This document shows positions 39,623-50,137 of a stretch of DNA of 64,000 nt, piece after piece (within the stretch, counting starts at the first letter, position 1; each line of letters starts with the position of its first letter). The notes below the pieces were generated by a model. The model searched no databases. It was given only the letters and a program-made list of their open reading frames with translations, and was not told the DNA's origin. Location: contig CM077666.1 in the NCBI GenBank assembly GCA_039707655.1, positions 285,933,166-285,997,165 on the forward strand, read 5' to 3'. Made by a program: the position numbers and the translations under genes. The DNA comes from Elymus sibiricus. Taxonomy: Eukaryota > Streptophyta > Magnoliopsida > Poales > Poaceae.

Positions 39623-39848
39623 TGTTTAGATGTAAATCGAGAGAGACAAAATGCATAGTAATCAATCTGGTTATCCTTTCATTAAATGATCAAAGTATTT
39701 ATACAGATGGAACAGACGTGATCGATCACGAGAGGCGTCTGTTCGGGGAAGGAGAAAACCGACGCGACGGTTGCCAATAAGGCAACTGCGTGCGGTTAGA
39801 CAAGGGGAGATTCCCCCATAATTAACACATGTTAATTAACTCTTAACA
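39623..39848 (-). repeat. 5' LTR of the short-LTR Copia element
   Basis: It is 226 bp. The minus strand starts TGTTAAGAGTTAATTAAC and ends ATCTAAACA. A putative primer site, ACGTTATCAGCACGCTC on the minus strand (about 39603-39621), follows it. Confidence 0.82.
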
Positions 39849-39850
39849 CT

Positions 39851-40159
39851 TTTTTTTTTGAACACAGTACAGACGCAAGCGCTCATATATATATATACGC
39901 GCATACACTCACCCCTGAACGCACACACGCACACCCTATCCCTATAAGCACCTCCGAGAGACTGAGCCGGCATATCATCTTGAGATTTTATGAAGTCACC
40001 GTAGGTGCCTCGTAGTCGACGGGAACGTCTCCTCCCACTGAATGCACATCGCCGAAATTCCTGAAATAAATCCAGGATAAATGCGAGCACCAGGACTTGA
40101 ACCCTGGTGGGCTGGGGATACCACTGTCCACCTAACCATCCAACCACAGGTTGGTTCGC
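39851..40159 (-). mobile_element. tRNA-derived SINE
   Basis: On the minus strand it starts with a tRNA-like head, including an A-box-like TGGTTAGGTGGACAGTGG and a B-box GGTTCAAGTCC. It continues through a body with GACTTCATAAAATCTCAAGA and ends in poly(A) (plus-strand T run 39850-39859). A target duplication AACTCTTAACACT(TTT) flanks it at 39838-39850 and 40160-40175. It inserted exactly across the right end of the Copia LTR. Confidence 0.85.
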
Positions 40160-40175
40160 AACTCTTAACACTTTT

Positions 40176-41681
40176 GATCGTGCTATTTGCGTTGCCTCCA
40201 CGCAGTTTTGCGTGTTCTAGCTGGTTAGTGTCCCGTGCCTGACTATTATGGTCTTATGGGATTGTTACTTGCATGAGAGGAAGTCTGACAAAGTTGCTGA
40301 ACAGGCCAAAGAAGATAAAATGTCTATATTGAACTATGATTTGAATTCCATTCGTATTAGTTTCCAACTGAATATTTGTCATTGCCTTGACCAGAGCCTT
40401 TGCAGATGATCATGTTTAGGGTGCTGATTTTAGGTGTTAGGAGATCGAGGTTCAACTTAGACTACCACCGCAAGTTCAAGGTTTGAAACAGATTTTACCG
40501 AGATATTATTCTCTGCTCTAACGGGGACTGAGGCGCTTTATACGCAGTAAGGTTAGTTGAATACAATGAATTGAGCAATCTTTTCACTAAATCTGTAAAC
40601 AGTACTATTCATTTGTAACAAATGGACTCAGTTCAATAGAGCTGACACAATAGGACTATTGGTCTTAGCTTCGTTCCTATACCAACAGATTCAGATTCGT
40701 CTCTGCTGGACGGAGCACCTTTATAGTGGGGTCAGTTGAACCCAGTGAATTTAGCAAAATTTTCTCTAGATTGATAAAAAATTGAATTCGTTTGTAACAA
40801 ATGAACCCGGCCCAGTAGAGTTGGCACCATAGAACTATTGATCTAGCTTCGTCCGTGTCAGGCTAGGATCTCTGCTCGACCTATATCTTGCTAAAGAAAT
40901 CTTCTCTTCCTTATTCAAGAATGTGTGTGCTAAAGCTGGTGCGGAGAACTCCACATCTTTGCTTTCAGAGTGGATCAAGTCTTTCTATGTTAGCTTTATG
41001 TCCCCTCAGCTGTCTCGACGGTGGAGGTTCTCTTGTGTGGAATAATTGTTCTCCTGGCTCCATCCCCATCCTGGCATGATCTTGGTAGCCAACGTTAGAG
41101 AGCTAATGGTGTTTTGCTTTCTCATTTTATTTTATTTTTTGCGTGATCATATAGTCTTCTTCCTGGGTATCCCGACAATGAAGCAACGACTCGATTATCT
41201 GCTTTACGTGGATGTGTCCCCGACCAAAGTGCTTTAAACGGTCTAATATTCTCACATCTTATGGTGGATCACTCATACGGCTATTTAAAATCTTTGAGGC
41301 TAGTCATGTTTGCACAGCTACGATTTTGTACGATTTCACTATAGATGCTCAGAACAACATCGCGAAACGATTGACGGAGCTTTGGAGTACGTTTACGTAA
41401 CTTTGTGATCTTCAATGTACCTTGTCTTTTTTTCTTTCAATCTACCATAACTTTACACTTAATCCGTAAAGTCAAATTGTTTGACTGTGCAAAAGACTGT
41501 TAAAACGTTCAAAGACCACCCCGCAAAAAAGAAGAAGTTCAAAGACCAATGTAAGGAAAACAAACTTGCAAGACCCGAAGGTAACTTTGCATGGCGTCAC
41601 TCTCGCCTCAGGAACGTCGAAGGCACATGGCCAGGAATCCAGCCACCCAGGATGGACATGGATGGCACCTCACTGGCTCGC
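40176..41681. other. Intergenic stretch with a diverged tandem duplication
   Basis: Two copies of about 170 bp begin TCTCTGCT at 40510 and 40699; they share CATTTGTAACAAATG and TAGAGCTGACAC/TAGAGTTGGCAC phrases. A partial third start may lie at 40868. No gene was recognised. Confidence 0.55.
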
Positions 41682-42343
41682 TCAGAGCATCTCTAGTGGA
41701 TTGTGTATACCATAGTCTAAGTCATATATAGACCATCAGAGGCCAAAAAGTGTGTCCAGTGGCTTGTGTATGTCCTGGTCTAAATTTTAGACATCCATCG
41801 GAATCGGTACGCATTGTCCACATTTGGACGACCGAGCCACAACGAGCAAAGCACAGCTGCCTGCCCCGAGCTCTCTCCCGCGCCCAGTTGGAGACGAGGA
41901 GGACGCGCCCTCCACTGCCCCGAGCTCGCCGCCGTCGTGAGGTACGTCCGATTCGTAGAGCAGAGTGACCAGAGAGAGGGTGTGATGGGAGGGCGCGAGC
42001 GGCGGCGCCGGATCTGACGCGAGCGGCGGCGGCTGCAGGGGACGCCGCGAGCGGCGGCGGGTGCGGCGCGAGCTGAGGCGGCTGCGAGGAGAGGTCGCGG
42101 TGGACGCGGCTGCCGTTGCGGCTTCGGCTGCGCTCGGCCCGGGGGGTGAATCCACCAGCGGCGCCGCCGGCCGCGGGGGGGGGGGGGGGGGGGGGGGGCA
42201 AATGGATGGACCGACCGCCAGCGCCATTTCTTGTATATTGCTGATTGCTGCTATTGCCTCACAGATGTATTGCCTCTGTATATATCCTACTATTGCTGTA
42301 TATTGCTGCTATATGTATCTGAAATCATTGTTTGTTTGTGTAG

Positions 42344-43460
42344 ATGGAGAACTCAAATGAGATGGACTCACAGATGAACAACTCCTCATTTCTAGACATG
42401 ATGGATGTGGGATCGAGTGACATAAATTGGGATAGAACACCAAATTGCAGCCCAATCGGGGAACAAGTGAGGATGCCAACTAAAACAAAACCGACAAAAG
42501 GAGCCTCGACAAAAGGGAAAAATTGGTCAAGTGCTGAGGACTTGGTGTTGATCCAAGCATGGGCAAATACTAGTTTGGATGCGGTGACTGGGACGGATCA
42601 GAATTTAAGTACATATTGGGGTAGGATTTCAGATCACTACAACAGCCACAAAAAACCGTCATGGCCGGAGCGTGTTCCTAATGGACTCACTTGTCGTTAC
42701 AACACTATTTCAGCGCTCACGAGCAGGTTCTGTGCATGCGTTCAACAGATATTAAATAGAAATGGCAGCGGCTTGACTCTCTCCGATAAGGTATGCATCT
42801 ATTTTCTAATTCGCTTCAAATATTCCATATGTGTTGTATGAAAGTGTATGGCAGCGGCTTGATCACTACAATGGCAGCGGCTTGACTCTCCATTTCCTTT
42901 TGCAGGAAAGAGATGCACACCGCTTGTTCATTGAACTGGATGAGAAAAAGAAGCCATTTACACTAATGCATTGCTACATAGAGTTTGAGAAGTATCCAAA
43001 GTGGCAGACACGTCCTCCTCCTCAAAAGAAACATAAGAAGACCTCGGATGCAAGTCCGGGTACAACCTCAAATGATGAAGACTTTGATGTATGCACAGAT
43101 GCTCTTGAAGAGGAGATAAGACCTCCTGGCACGAAGAAGGACAAGAAAGAACGTTTGCTGAAAGGTAAAGCATCTGCCTCCTTTGATACTGCTTGCAAGT
43201 TATCATTAGAAAGTGTGTGGGCACAGAAGATAGAGAAGGATGATGCCAAAGAGGCCACAAAAAATGCGCGCTACGCGAGAGCTTTTGAATTGCAAGAGAA
43301 GCAGATTGCATTGCAAGAGAGGGAGGATGCACGGAAACAATTTGAATTAGAAGAGAAAATCATGCTCATGGACACATCTGGTATGAGTGATGCACTGAAG
43401 CAATTCTACAGGAAAAAACAAGATGAGATCGCTGCTCGCTGCCAGAACACATCTGGTTGA
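42344..43460 (+). CDS. Harbinger ORF1, Myb/SANT-like DNA-binding protein
   Basis: In PIF/Harbinger elements this partner protein helps bring the transposase to the ends and into the nucleus. Exons 42344-42790 and 42906-43460 join in phase 0 at a GTATGC...TTGCAG intron to give 333 residues. The first half has a SANT-like region (KGKNWSSAEDLVLIQAWANT, residues about 58-77; SWPERVPNGLTCRYNTI about 108-124). The second half holds KPFTLMHCYIEFEKYPKWQ and a Lys/Glu-rich coiled C-terminus (ALQEREDARKQFELEEKI), like the NAM-associated domain of plant ORF1 proteins. It is open to the end. Its intron contains two partial copies of the end of exon 1, an oddity described separately. Confidence 0.85.
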
Positions 43461-43535
43461 CCTATTTGTCACTTGTACTACATTTATTATGACTTCAACT
43501 ATTTGTCACTTGAACTATTTGTCACTTGTACTACA

Positions 43536-44901
43536 TCACTCGTGTCCAAACTTCTGCCAAAGATGCTCAACTAGATCATATTGAAGCTGAGAATGATCAT
43601 CTTTGTTTCTAATTTGTTGGTGCATCTGAATAAATGCACTCAGCTGTTCCGCATGAGTAGAAGACACCTTGACTCTTTCTCCCATTCCCTCATAACTGTA
43701 GTTTTCCCAACCAGTGTGTCGTTCCTCTTCAACTATCATATTGTGCATTATGACACAAGCTTTCATGACATCACCGATTTCTTTACGTTTCCATCCTTTC
43801 GCAGGTCCTCGGACAATGGCAAAACGGGATTGCAGAACTGCAAAGGCTCGTTCAACATCCTTTCTAGCCGCCTCTTGCCTTTGGGCAAAATGTTTCTTCT
43901 TTCTTGATTGTGGAGATGGTATGGTCTTCACAAATGTTGCCCATTCTGGATATATGCCATCTGCAAGGTAATACCCCATTGTATACTGATGACCATTGAT
44001 GGTATAATTCACTTCTGGAGCTTCACCTTCGGCTAGCTTTGCAAACACATGAGAACGTTGAAGAACATTCAGATCGTTGTTACACCCTGGTACACCAAAG
44101 AAAGCATGCCAAATCCAAAGATCCTAGGAAGCAACTGCTTCCAAGATCATTGTGGGCTTTTTCACATGACCTTTAAACATGCCATGCCATTTTTTGGGGC
44201 AATTTTTCCAAACCCAATGCATACAATCTATACTGCCTAACATACCAGGAAATCCTCTTTCCTCGCCGACTGCAAGTAATCTTGCAATATCTTCTTCATT
44301 TGGAGATCTCAGGTACTGGTCCCCAAAGACTTCACAAATTTTGATCACAAACTTCTTGCAAGCCTCTAGATTAGTAGCTTCTGCAGACCGGATGTAGTCA
44401 TCAGCACCATCAGCCGCTATTCCATAAGTTAGCATTCGCATTGCTGCGGTCATCTTTTGCAACGGATGCAACCCAAGAAGTCCACAAGCACTTCTTGTTT
44501 GCGTAAAATAACCATCATAATCATGTTGAAGTATAGTTTCAGCTATGCGGTTAAACAAATTACGAGACATCCTAAACCTGTGCGTACAATCTATAATTAG
44601 ATAGGAAGGTGGAAAATAGGCAAACATAGGGTAATGTACTAATTACGAACCTTCGCCGAAATAAGTTTTCGGGATAGCGAGGATTTTCACTGAAGTAGTC
44701 ATTCCAGAGTAGAACAAATCCCGCATCTCTTCCTCGATTGATCATCTGACGTCCATGCTTGGAACCACCATGGCGTCGACGGTTCCCCTGCTCTTCCTCC
44801 TCGCGCTCTGCGAATGCTACAAGGATGAGTTCGTCGTCGTCGGATGAAGACGACGACGAATTCATGAGCATATTCACAGAAGAAATGTTTTCACTCATCA
44901 T
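43536..44901 (-). pseudogene. Harbinger DDE transposase with one in-frame stop
   Basis: Exon 1 (44901 down to 44651) starts [14 protein letters not shown] and has an Asp/Ser-rich patch; exon 2 (44577 down to 43536) joins cleanly (GT at 44650, AG at 44578). Catalytic residues are visible: the first Asp in GMLGSIDCMHW, the second Asp in GCNNDLNVL, and the Glu in RKDVERAFAVLQ, with the HNMIVEEER motif near the end. A single TAG at 44124-44126 falls between the first and second Asp, in a context where relatives have a Gln codon. Without it the frame is complete. The transposase would cut and rejoin the element at TWA-like sites. The copy is probably inactive unless the stop is bypassed. Confidence 0.88.
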
Positions 44902-45166
44902 TCTGTTGTGTGAGAGAGGACAGAGGAATTCGGGAGAGGAATGAGCAGGATTGGTGGATGAGAGATGGGAGGGGTGGTATATATAGACCTGGAAATAGAG
45001 CCGTTGCAAATAGAGCCGTTGGAAATAGAGCCGTTGTAAATATAGACTACCAAATTTACACAATCCGCTGGAAAACAGAGGTTGTCTAAATTCAAAAAAA
45101 ATTAGACCATTGTCTATATGAAGATATAGACTACCATATTTACACAAGCCACTAGAGATGCTCTCA

Positions 45167-46412
45167 CGGCCGATGTATGGCCACTTGGCCACTCTAGCTG
45201 CTGGGCCGGCAGGTTGGAGTACAACCAGTGGGCAGTGGCGCCACTGTGCCATATATCTGCCTATCTGAATCAGGAATCGGAAAAGTGCAGCCTCATGAGC
45301 TCATGGCCATCTCCGGCTCTATCCAGTATCCACCCACATGTATATCATTGCCTTCCACATCACATCGTCGAGGGCTGCAACTGCAAGAGCCCACATTGGG
45401 TAGGAACAACTGGCGTCACCTTTGATCTGGAATCCCACAGTATCGCCGTTGCCACCAAGCCACAAACCGCTCGTCTCCGAGATCGACCTTCCGAAAGGCG
45501 GATCTGGGACGATCGCGAGAGCCACTGGGCCACGCATGCACCGGCACCGGAGCCCCTGTCGGCGTCAGTGGCTGCTTCATAGACCGTGACTCATGCGTGC
45601 CCGTCACTTGCTCGGTTCCGGTGCGCGTCCGTCCACTCGTCCTGCATGCGATCCTCCATTGCTCCCGGATGGACCTTCCTGGCAATGCGTGCATGTAAGC
45701 CAATGGAAGCAGCACGTCTCACGGCCGCGAACTGTTCATCCACGCCATTGCTGCCCATCATCCATTGATCCACGCATGCACGCATCGAGGCTGGCCGCTC
45801 CACGTCGCCGCCGCCCGGGATGGTGCGGGGGCGGTTACCGGCGGAAGGCGAAAGAGAAAGTACCAGAACGTGCGCGTGCGCCGCTGGCCGTAGAGATGAT
45901 TGATGAGGGCGGCGTGTCCGCTGCCGTGTCCAAGCATGGCATCAAGCTCGAGTGGTGGCGATGGGACCAGACCAGCCTAGAACGTCGTCTACGTTTTACA
46001 AGCCCTCTTGCATGAACGTGAGCAGAGCACATCAGGGGATGATAGGTTTTCGTGATTCGGCATGATTTCTCTGTGGGCGACATGTCGCTGTTTTGCTGGC
46101 GCTGCACTCACGGAGTGGCTCTGATCGGATGCTGTCTCCGGACTCTTCTCCAATGGGCGCCGTTTCCGGGACACGTCCAGTTTCCTTCGGTTGTATTTGT
46201 ACCTCACGTTGCTGAACAACGGAGAGGATCAAGTTCAGTGGACAGTGCTGGACAGCTACGTAGCACGGGCAGACCGAGAGCTTCATCTTGATGCCTGCTG
46301 CCACCACTTGTCTTGTACAGACATGTGTAACGATAATATATAATTATTTTCGTTCAAAAAGAAAAAAATATGTAGCTTTTGTTTTGGCACACCCCTTTGC
46401 CACGATAATACA
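45167..46412. other. Intergenic stretch, no gene recognised
   Basis: It is moderately GC-rich with several overlapping open frames on both strands, none resembling a known protein. It may contain an old gene fragment, but I cannot support one. Confidence 0.4.
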
Positions 46413-46414
46413 TA

Positions 46415-46492
46415 CTCCCTCTGTAAACTAATGTAAGATATTTTCACAGTTCAAATTAAACTGCAAAAACGTCTTATATTAGTGTACGGAGG
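46415..46492. mobile_element. Stowaway MITE
   Basis: This 78 bp inverted repeat has ends CTCCCTCTGTAAACTAATG and TATTAGTGTACGGAGG and TA duplications at 46413-46414 and 46493-46494. It lies between two copies of a host segment (about 46345-46402 and 46501-46550). Confidence 0.88.
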
Positions 46493-47187
46493 TAATAGCT
46501 ATTTTCGTTCAAAAATAGTATTTAGCTTTTGTTTCGGCACACCTTTCCATAGCAAAAAACCACCTACACTCAGTTGGGACAAGTTTACATTTATCTCACA
46601 GCAGAACACATAGGTATTTTCTTCCTTTTTCTTTGCGGGAAGAACATATAGGTTTTTGCTTTAGCACGGATCGCCAAACCTCATGCAAATGTCCGGATTG
46701 GACCGCCTAACACTTTTAACGATCCAACAGTGGTCTCAAAATTGTCCGGACCTGTCCGGACGTCCAAAATCCCGCAAACCAACACCTTACTGGGAGGTTT
46801 CAGGAGTCCGAACGTCCTCCACGTCGGATTCCGACAACACGAGTCCACCCAAAAGCCCCTCTCCCGCCACGCCCGCTTATTTGGAACCCTTTCTCCATGC
46901 GACATTCTTGCCGGTCAGAGCGGACGTGAAGGCTGAGAGTCGGCCGTCCGCTCACCCGACATTCACACCGGCAACACCGGCACAACAACCGAGAAGCATA
47001 CTCCGGCCGGTACCCGCATTCAACCCGCCGCTCTGGTTATTTAAACTGGTATGCCACGCCCCAAAACCCTACCCCTCCGAGCCCTTCTCCCAATGTCCGA
47101 GCCACTGTCCAATCACCCCTTCTCAGTTCTCACACCTTCGCATCCTCATCCATCATTCACCGTTGCCATGGCTCTGTCCTTTGCTAT

Positions 47188-47496
47188 GTGGTACAGGCAG
47201 CTCACGTCGGCGTGTCACAATCAAATTTCGCGAAGGTTCGTAACACGGAGGCCCGACGCCAGACCCACATTGATGCGGGTCAATCTCCGAGCTCTCGGGA
47301 GAAGGAGATGGAAGAGGAGGAGCAGGAGGGTGACGCCATGGCCATGGTAGAGATCACCATGGAGGAGGCGGAGGAGGAGGATGGCAACCCCATGGCCATA
47401 GCAAAAATCACCATGGAGGAGGTGGATGAGGAGGAGGAGGAGCAGGCGCCCACGCCGGTGGAAGGGATAGAAGACCAGTTCGAGATAAACGCTTAG
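47188..47496 (+). CDS. Hypothetical acidic ORF, possibly a transposon fragment
   Basis: This 102-codon frame is not one I recognise. Its C-terminal half contains a 2-fold repeat with AMVEITMEEAEEEDGNP and AIAKITMEEVDEEEEEQ. The region upstream (46690-46830) has repeated GTCCGGAC/CGTCCGGA-like phrases. It could be a fragment of a DNA transposon ORF or a chance frame in GA-rich DNA; I lean to non-functional. Confidence 0.2.
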   Translation: MVQAAHVGVSQSNFAKVRNTEARRQTHIDAGQSPSSREKEMEEEEQEGDAMAMVEITMEEAEEEDGNPMAIAKITMEEVDEEEEEQAPTPVEGIEDQFEINA

Positions 47497-47600
47497 CAGC
47501 TGAAAGGGCAAATGATTGACATACAGAGGAAATCTTGTTTTGGTCAGCACAATGTTTATCAGTTTACTGATGTTTATGTTGTCTTTCTTGGAGAATATTT

Positions 47601-47889
47601 TTTTGCGAAACATACATACACACACATACACTCACCTCTATGAATGCTTACACGCATACCATACCCATATGAGCATTTCTGAGAGACCGGGAAAGCAAAT
47701 CTTCAAATTGATAAAGTCACCAAAGGCACCTGTGATCGATGGGATAGTCGTCTTTCACTGAACAAACATCGCCGGAAAGTCTGGAATAAATTCAGGAAAA
47801 TACGAGCACCCATGCAAGTCTACAACTTGAACTCAGATGGGTTTGTTTCAGCACAAGCAACCTAACCAACTGAGCTACGCCCGACCACC
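47601..47889 (-). mobile_element. tRNA-derived SINE, related to the one at 39851
   Basis: The minus strand begins with a tRNA-like head (TAGCTCAGTTGG A-box, GAGTTCAAGTT B-box) and has a body similar to the first SINE (CGGCGATGT, GGTGACTTTATCAA, GAGGTGAGTGTATG). A 17 bp imperfect duplication TTTCTTGGAGAATATTT / TTTCTTTGAGATATTTA flanks it (47584-47600, 47890-47905). It is older than the first, judging by the worn poly(A). Confidence 0.8.
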
Positions 47890-47905
47890 TTTCTTTGAGA
47901 TATTT

Positions 47906-50137
47906 AAGGGAGTATGAAAAAGAGTTTAGTGATGGTATAGCATATCTTTATTTACATGAAGCTAGTGCCATTTCGCTATATCTATATTGGTTGCTAGTTT
48001 ATCTCGTCACATAAGTTGACTCGCCTAGTGCATTTTAGTGAAATACAATACTACAATTTTCTGAAACCAATGAATTTGCTAAAATTTGTAGTCTTGTATT
48101 CATCCATCACTCTCTAGTTGACATCCTTAGTCCTTCAATGCACGTACACCACTTTTTGTAGTAGGTTGGTATCAATCCAATAGCACATACTGTTTGGTAA
48201 ACCCCTACGTGAATGGCAACTCGATATTTGCACGCAAGGGTGAAGTCCAAGTACCTCATGATTTAAATGTATGCATTTTTATGTGTCTTTTATAGAGAAA
48301 AAAACTAAATCTTATAAAAATAATATTTCTACATTTTCTTTCATTTTTCCTTCCAATTTTTTTATTAAACATATTTCATATTCACATTACTTAGGTTTTT
48401 TAATTGGTGTGTCATGCCTGTAAAACTACCATTGTGTCATTGGTTATAGGATAACGATTTCCATGGGCCGACCAATGCAGGAATTCCATCAGTCACTTCA
48501 GCCATACCGCTCACGAATCCCCTTCATCATTATCCATGACATACCTCATCTCTTCTCTCCTCCTCCACCGCTCCTACCAGCCCTCCTCCTCCATAAAGAT
48601 ACCTCGCTAATCCACATGCTCCTCCTCTCCCGCCTTAGTAGAATGGATTACAGAGCTCACTACCATGCATGAAATACCTCACAGGTTGAGGTGGAGGTCT
48701 AGAGGTCCTCCGTGCATGTTGTCGAGCTCCAGGAATATGGTAGGATGAGGATGGGTCCAGGGTAGCTAGATCTGGTGGTGCCGTGCAGGATGAGGCGGGC
48801 ATGAGGCGGCGAGGTTGGATCCTCATATTTACATGGAAAGGGGCCAGCAACTATGAGCTTTTTGACGTTGTGGATGTTGTTTTGTCCTTCACAAAGAAGC
48901 ATAGTTTGTTGTGTACACAAGATAAATTTGTTGTGATGATTCTAGATGTGTCTTGCAAGAGGTTGTTTTCATATTGCAAAGGTGTTTGTCCCTTGTTGCA
49001 TACGCTATTTCTTATATTGTTTTTCATCGTGCAGGTTGCTTTGTGACCCGTTTTTATTTTCTTTTGATGCTATGAATGAGGATTTATTGCATATGCATAA
49101 CGTTTTGTTGCACACACATGTTTCAAATGTTGCAATAATTTTGCATATTATCAAATCTTAGAAAGAAAGATTTTGACAATCTTGGTTGCGATGATGAGGC
49201 GCTCCAAGTCATTACTTAAGTCTGATCGGCGTGAGACGGTGAGAGGCTCCCCCTGGCCCTACCGACATCTACCAGTGTCATTGGTTATATCTCTAAAGTG
49301 GCTTGTGGACAAAATATGTCTATAATTAACCAGTATTATTTGACTACTTATTTTGGTGACATCTCTTTGTACTCGTAGTGGAGAGTATCACATACACTAG
49401 TACCATGCATTGTATGATAATAGTGTATACCTCTATAGTGCATAGTATCTATGTTACTAGTATTTTAGATGCCCTCATTTTTTTTTGCATGACATATAGT
49501 GGCACATCATGTAATATGTTCTTCATTTAATGGCATGCCACCCCAACCAAATGATACTACTTGCCAATTTGCCATGACACCCCCACTCCGGGAGTAAGCT
49601 TTAGAAAACAACGCGGAACATCCTTATCCTAATCTCACTTAACAAAATTTGCAGTTTCATTTTGCTTATTGTTATTAGGACTATAATTTTAGGTAATGTA
49701 CATTTTTATAGGAGCGGCGTACACTTTTAAGTGGCTGGTTTTTGAAGAAAAAAAATGAATTAAATAATTTAACGTCATGGGTCAAGCTTGTCAAGTTGTA
49801 GGGTTTAGAGACCAAAAGTAAACTCAGTAATAGTCATATTGAACAAAATGGAACTTTTCTTCAGCGATACATAGATAGATAGATAGAGTGCAACCTGAAA
49901 ATTAACACTCCCGGCAATGTATATACTTTCCACCAATGCGCACGCCAGAGTATGCATAGAACTTTATTGTTCCTAAGGGCAAAATGATCCCTTTGTGGTG
50001 CACTTATACGGCGTGCAAACCTAGCTACGCATGTACCCTTGTAGACCTATCATGTTTCACCAGAGACCAATTAAACAGAATGTGAGCCAAATTCAGGCAC
50101 ATATATAGGAAGCCTGCATGTAGATCCATCCTAAATT
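47906..50137. other. Intergenic, downstream of the invertase gene
   Basis: It is AT-rich with no supported gene. A short (GATA)n-like run lies at about 49868-49884. The invertase 3' UTR presumably occupies the last few hundred bases before 50138 on the plus strand. Confidence 0.5.

Larger units (their letters stand above)
28086..39848 (-). mobile_element. Decayed Ty1-Copia element with short LTRs, split by a Helitron
   Basis: Short LTRs (28086-28251 and 39623-39848) flank the element, with a perfect CTTTT duplication at 28081-28085 and 40171-40175 (also 39849-39853 because a SINE duplicated the junction). A polypurine run (minus strand AGGGGGAG) sits beside the left LTR at 28252, so it reads on the minus strand. 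Pol motifs are present in broken frames. The interior also contains a 5.56 kb Helitron at 31662-37218. I do not assign a family name. Confidence 0.85.
41685..45163. mobile_element. PIF/Harbinger DNA transposon, nearly complete
   Basis: The terminal inverted repeats are GAGCATCTCTAGTGGATTGT on the left and, inverted, GAGCATCTCTAGTGGCTTGT on the right. A TCA is duplicated at 41682-41684 and 45164-45166 (the family usually uses TWA). It contains the two PIF/Harbinger genes in convergent orientation: a Myb/SANT-like ORF1 (plus) and a DDE transposase (minus). A run of about 24 G at 42176-42199 lies in the 5' part. Confidence 0.92.

Noticed and set aside
42176..42199. Run of about 24 G, considered as a G-quadruplex or regulatory site
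   Set aside because: Long homopolymers are often assembly or sequencing artefacts; the length is not reliable.
45405..46015. Open frames between Harbinger and Stowaway as a host gene
   Set aside because: Several overlapping frames on both strands occur with no conserved motif; I cannot support a gene.
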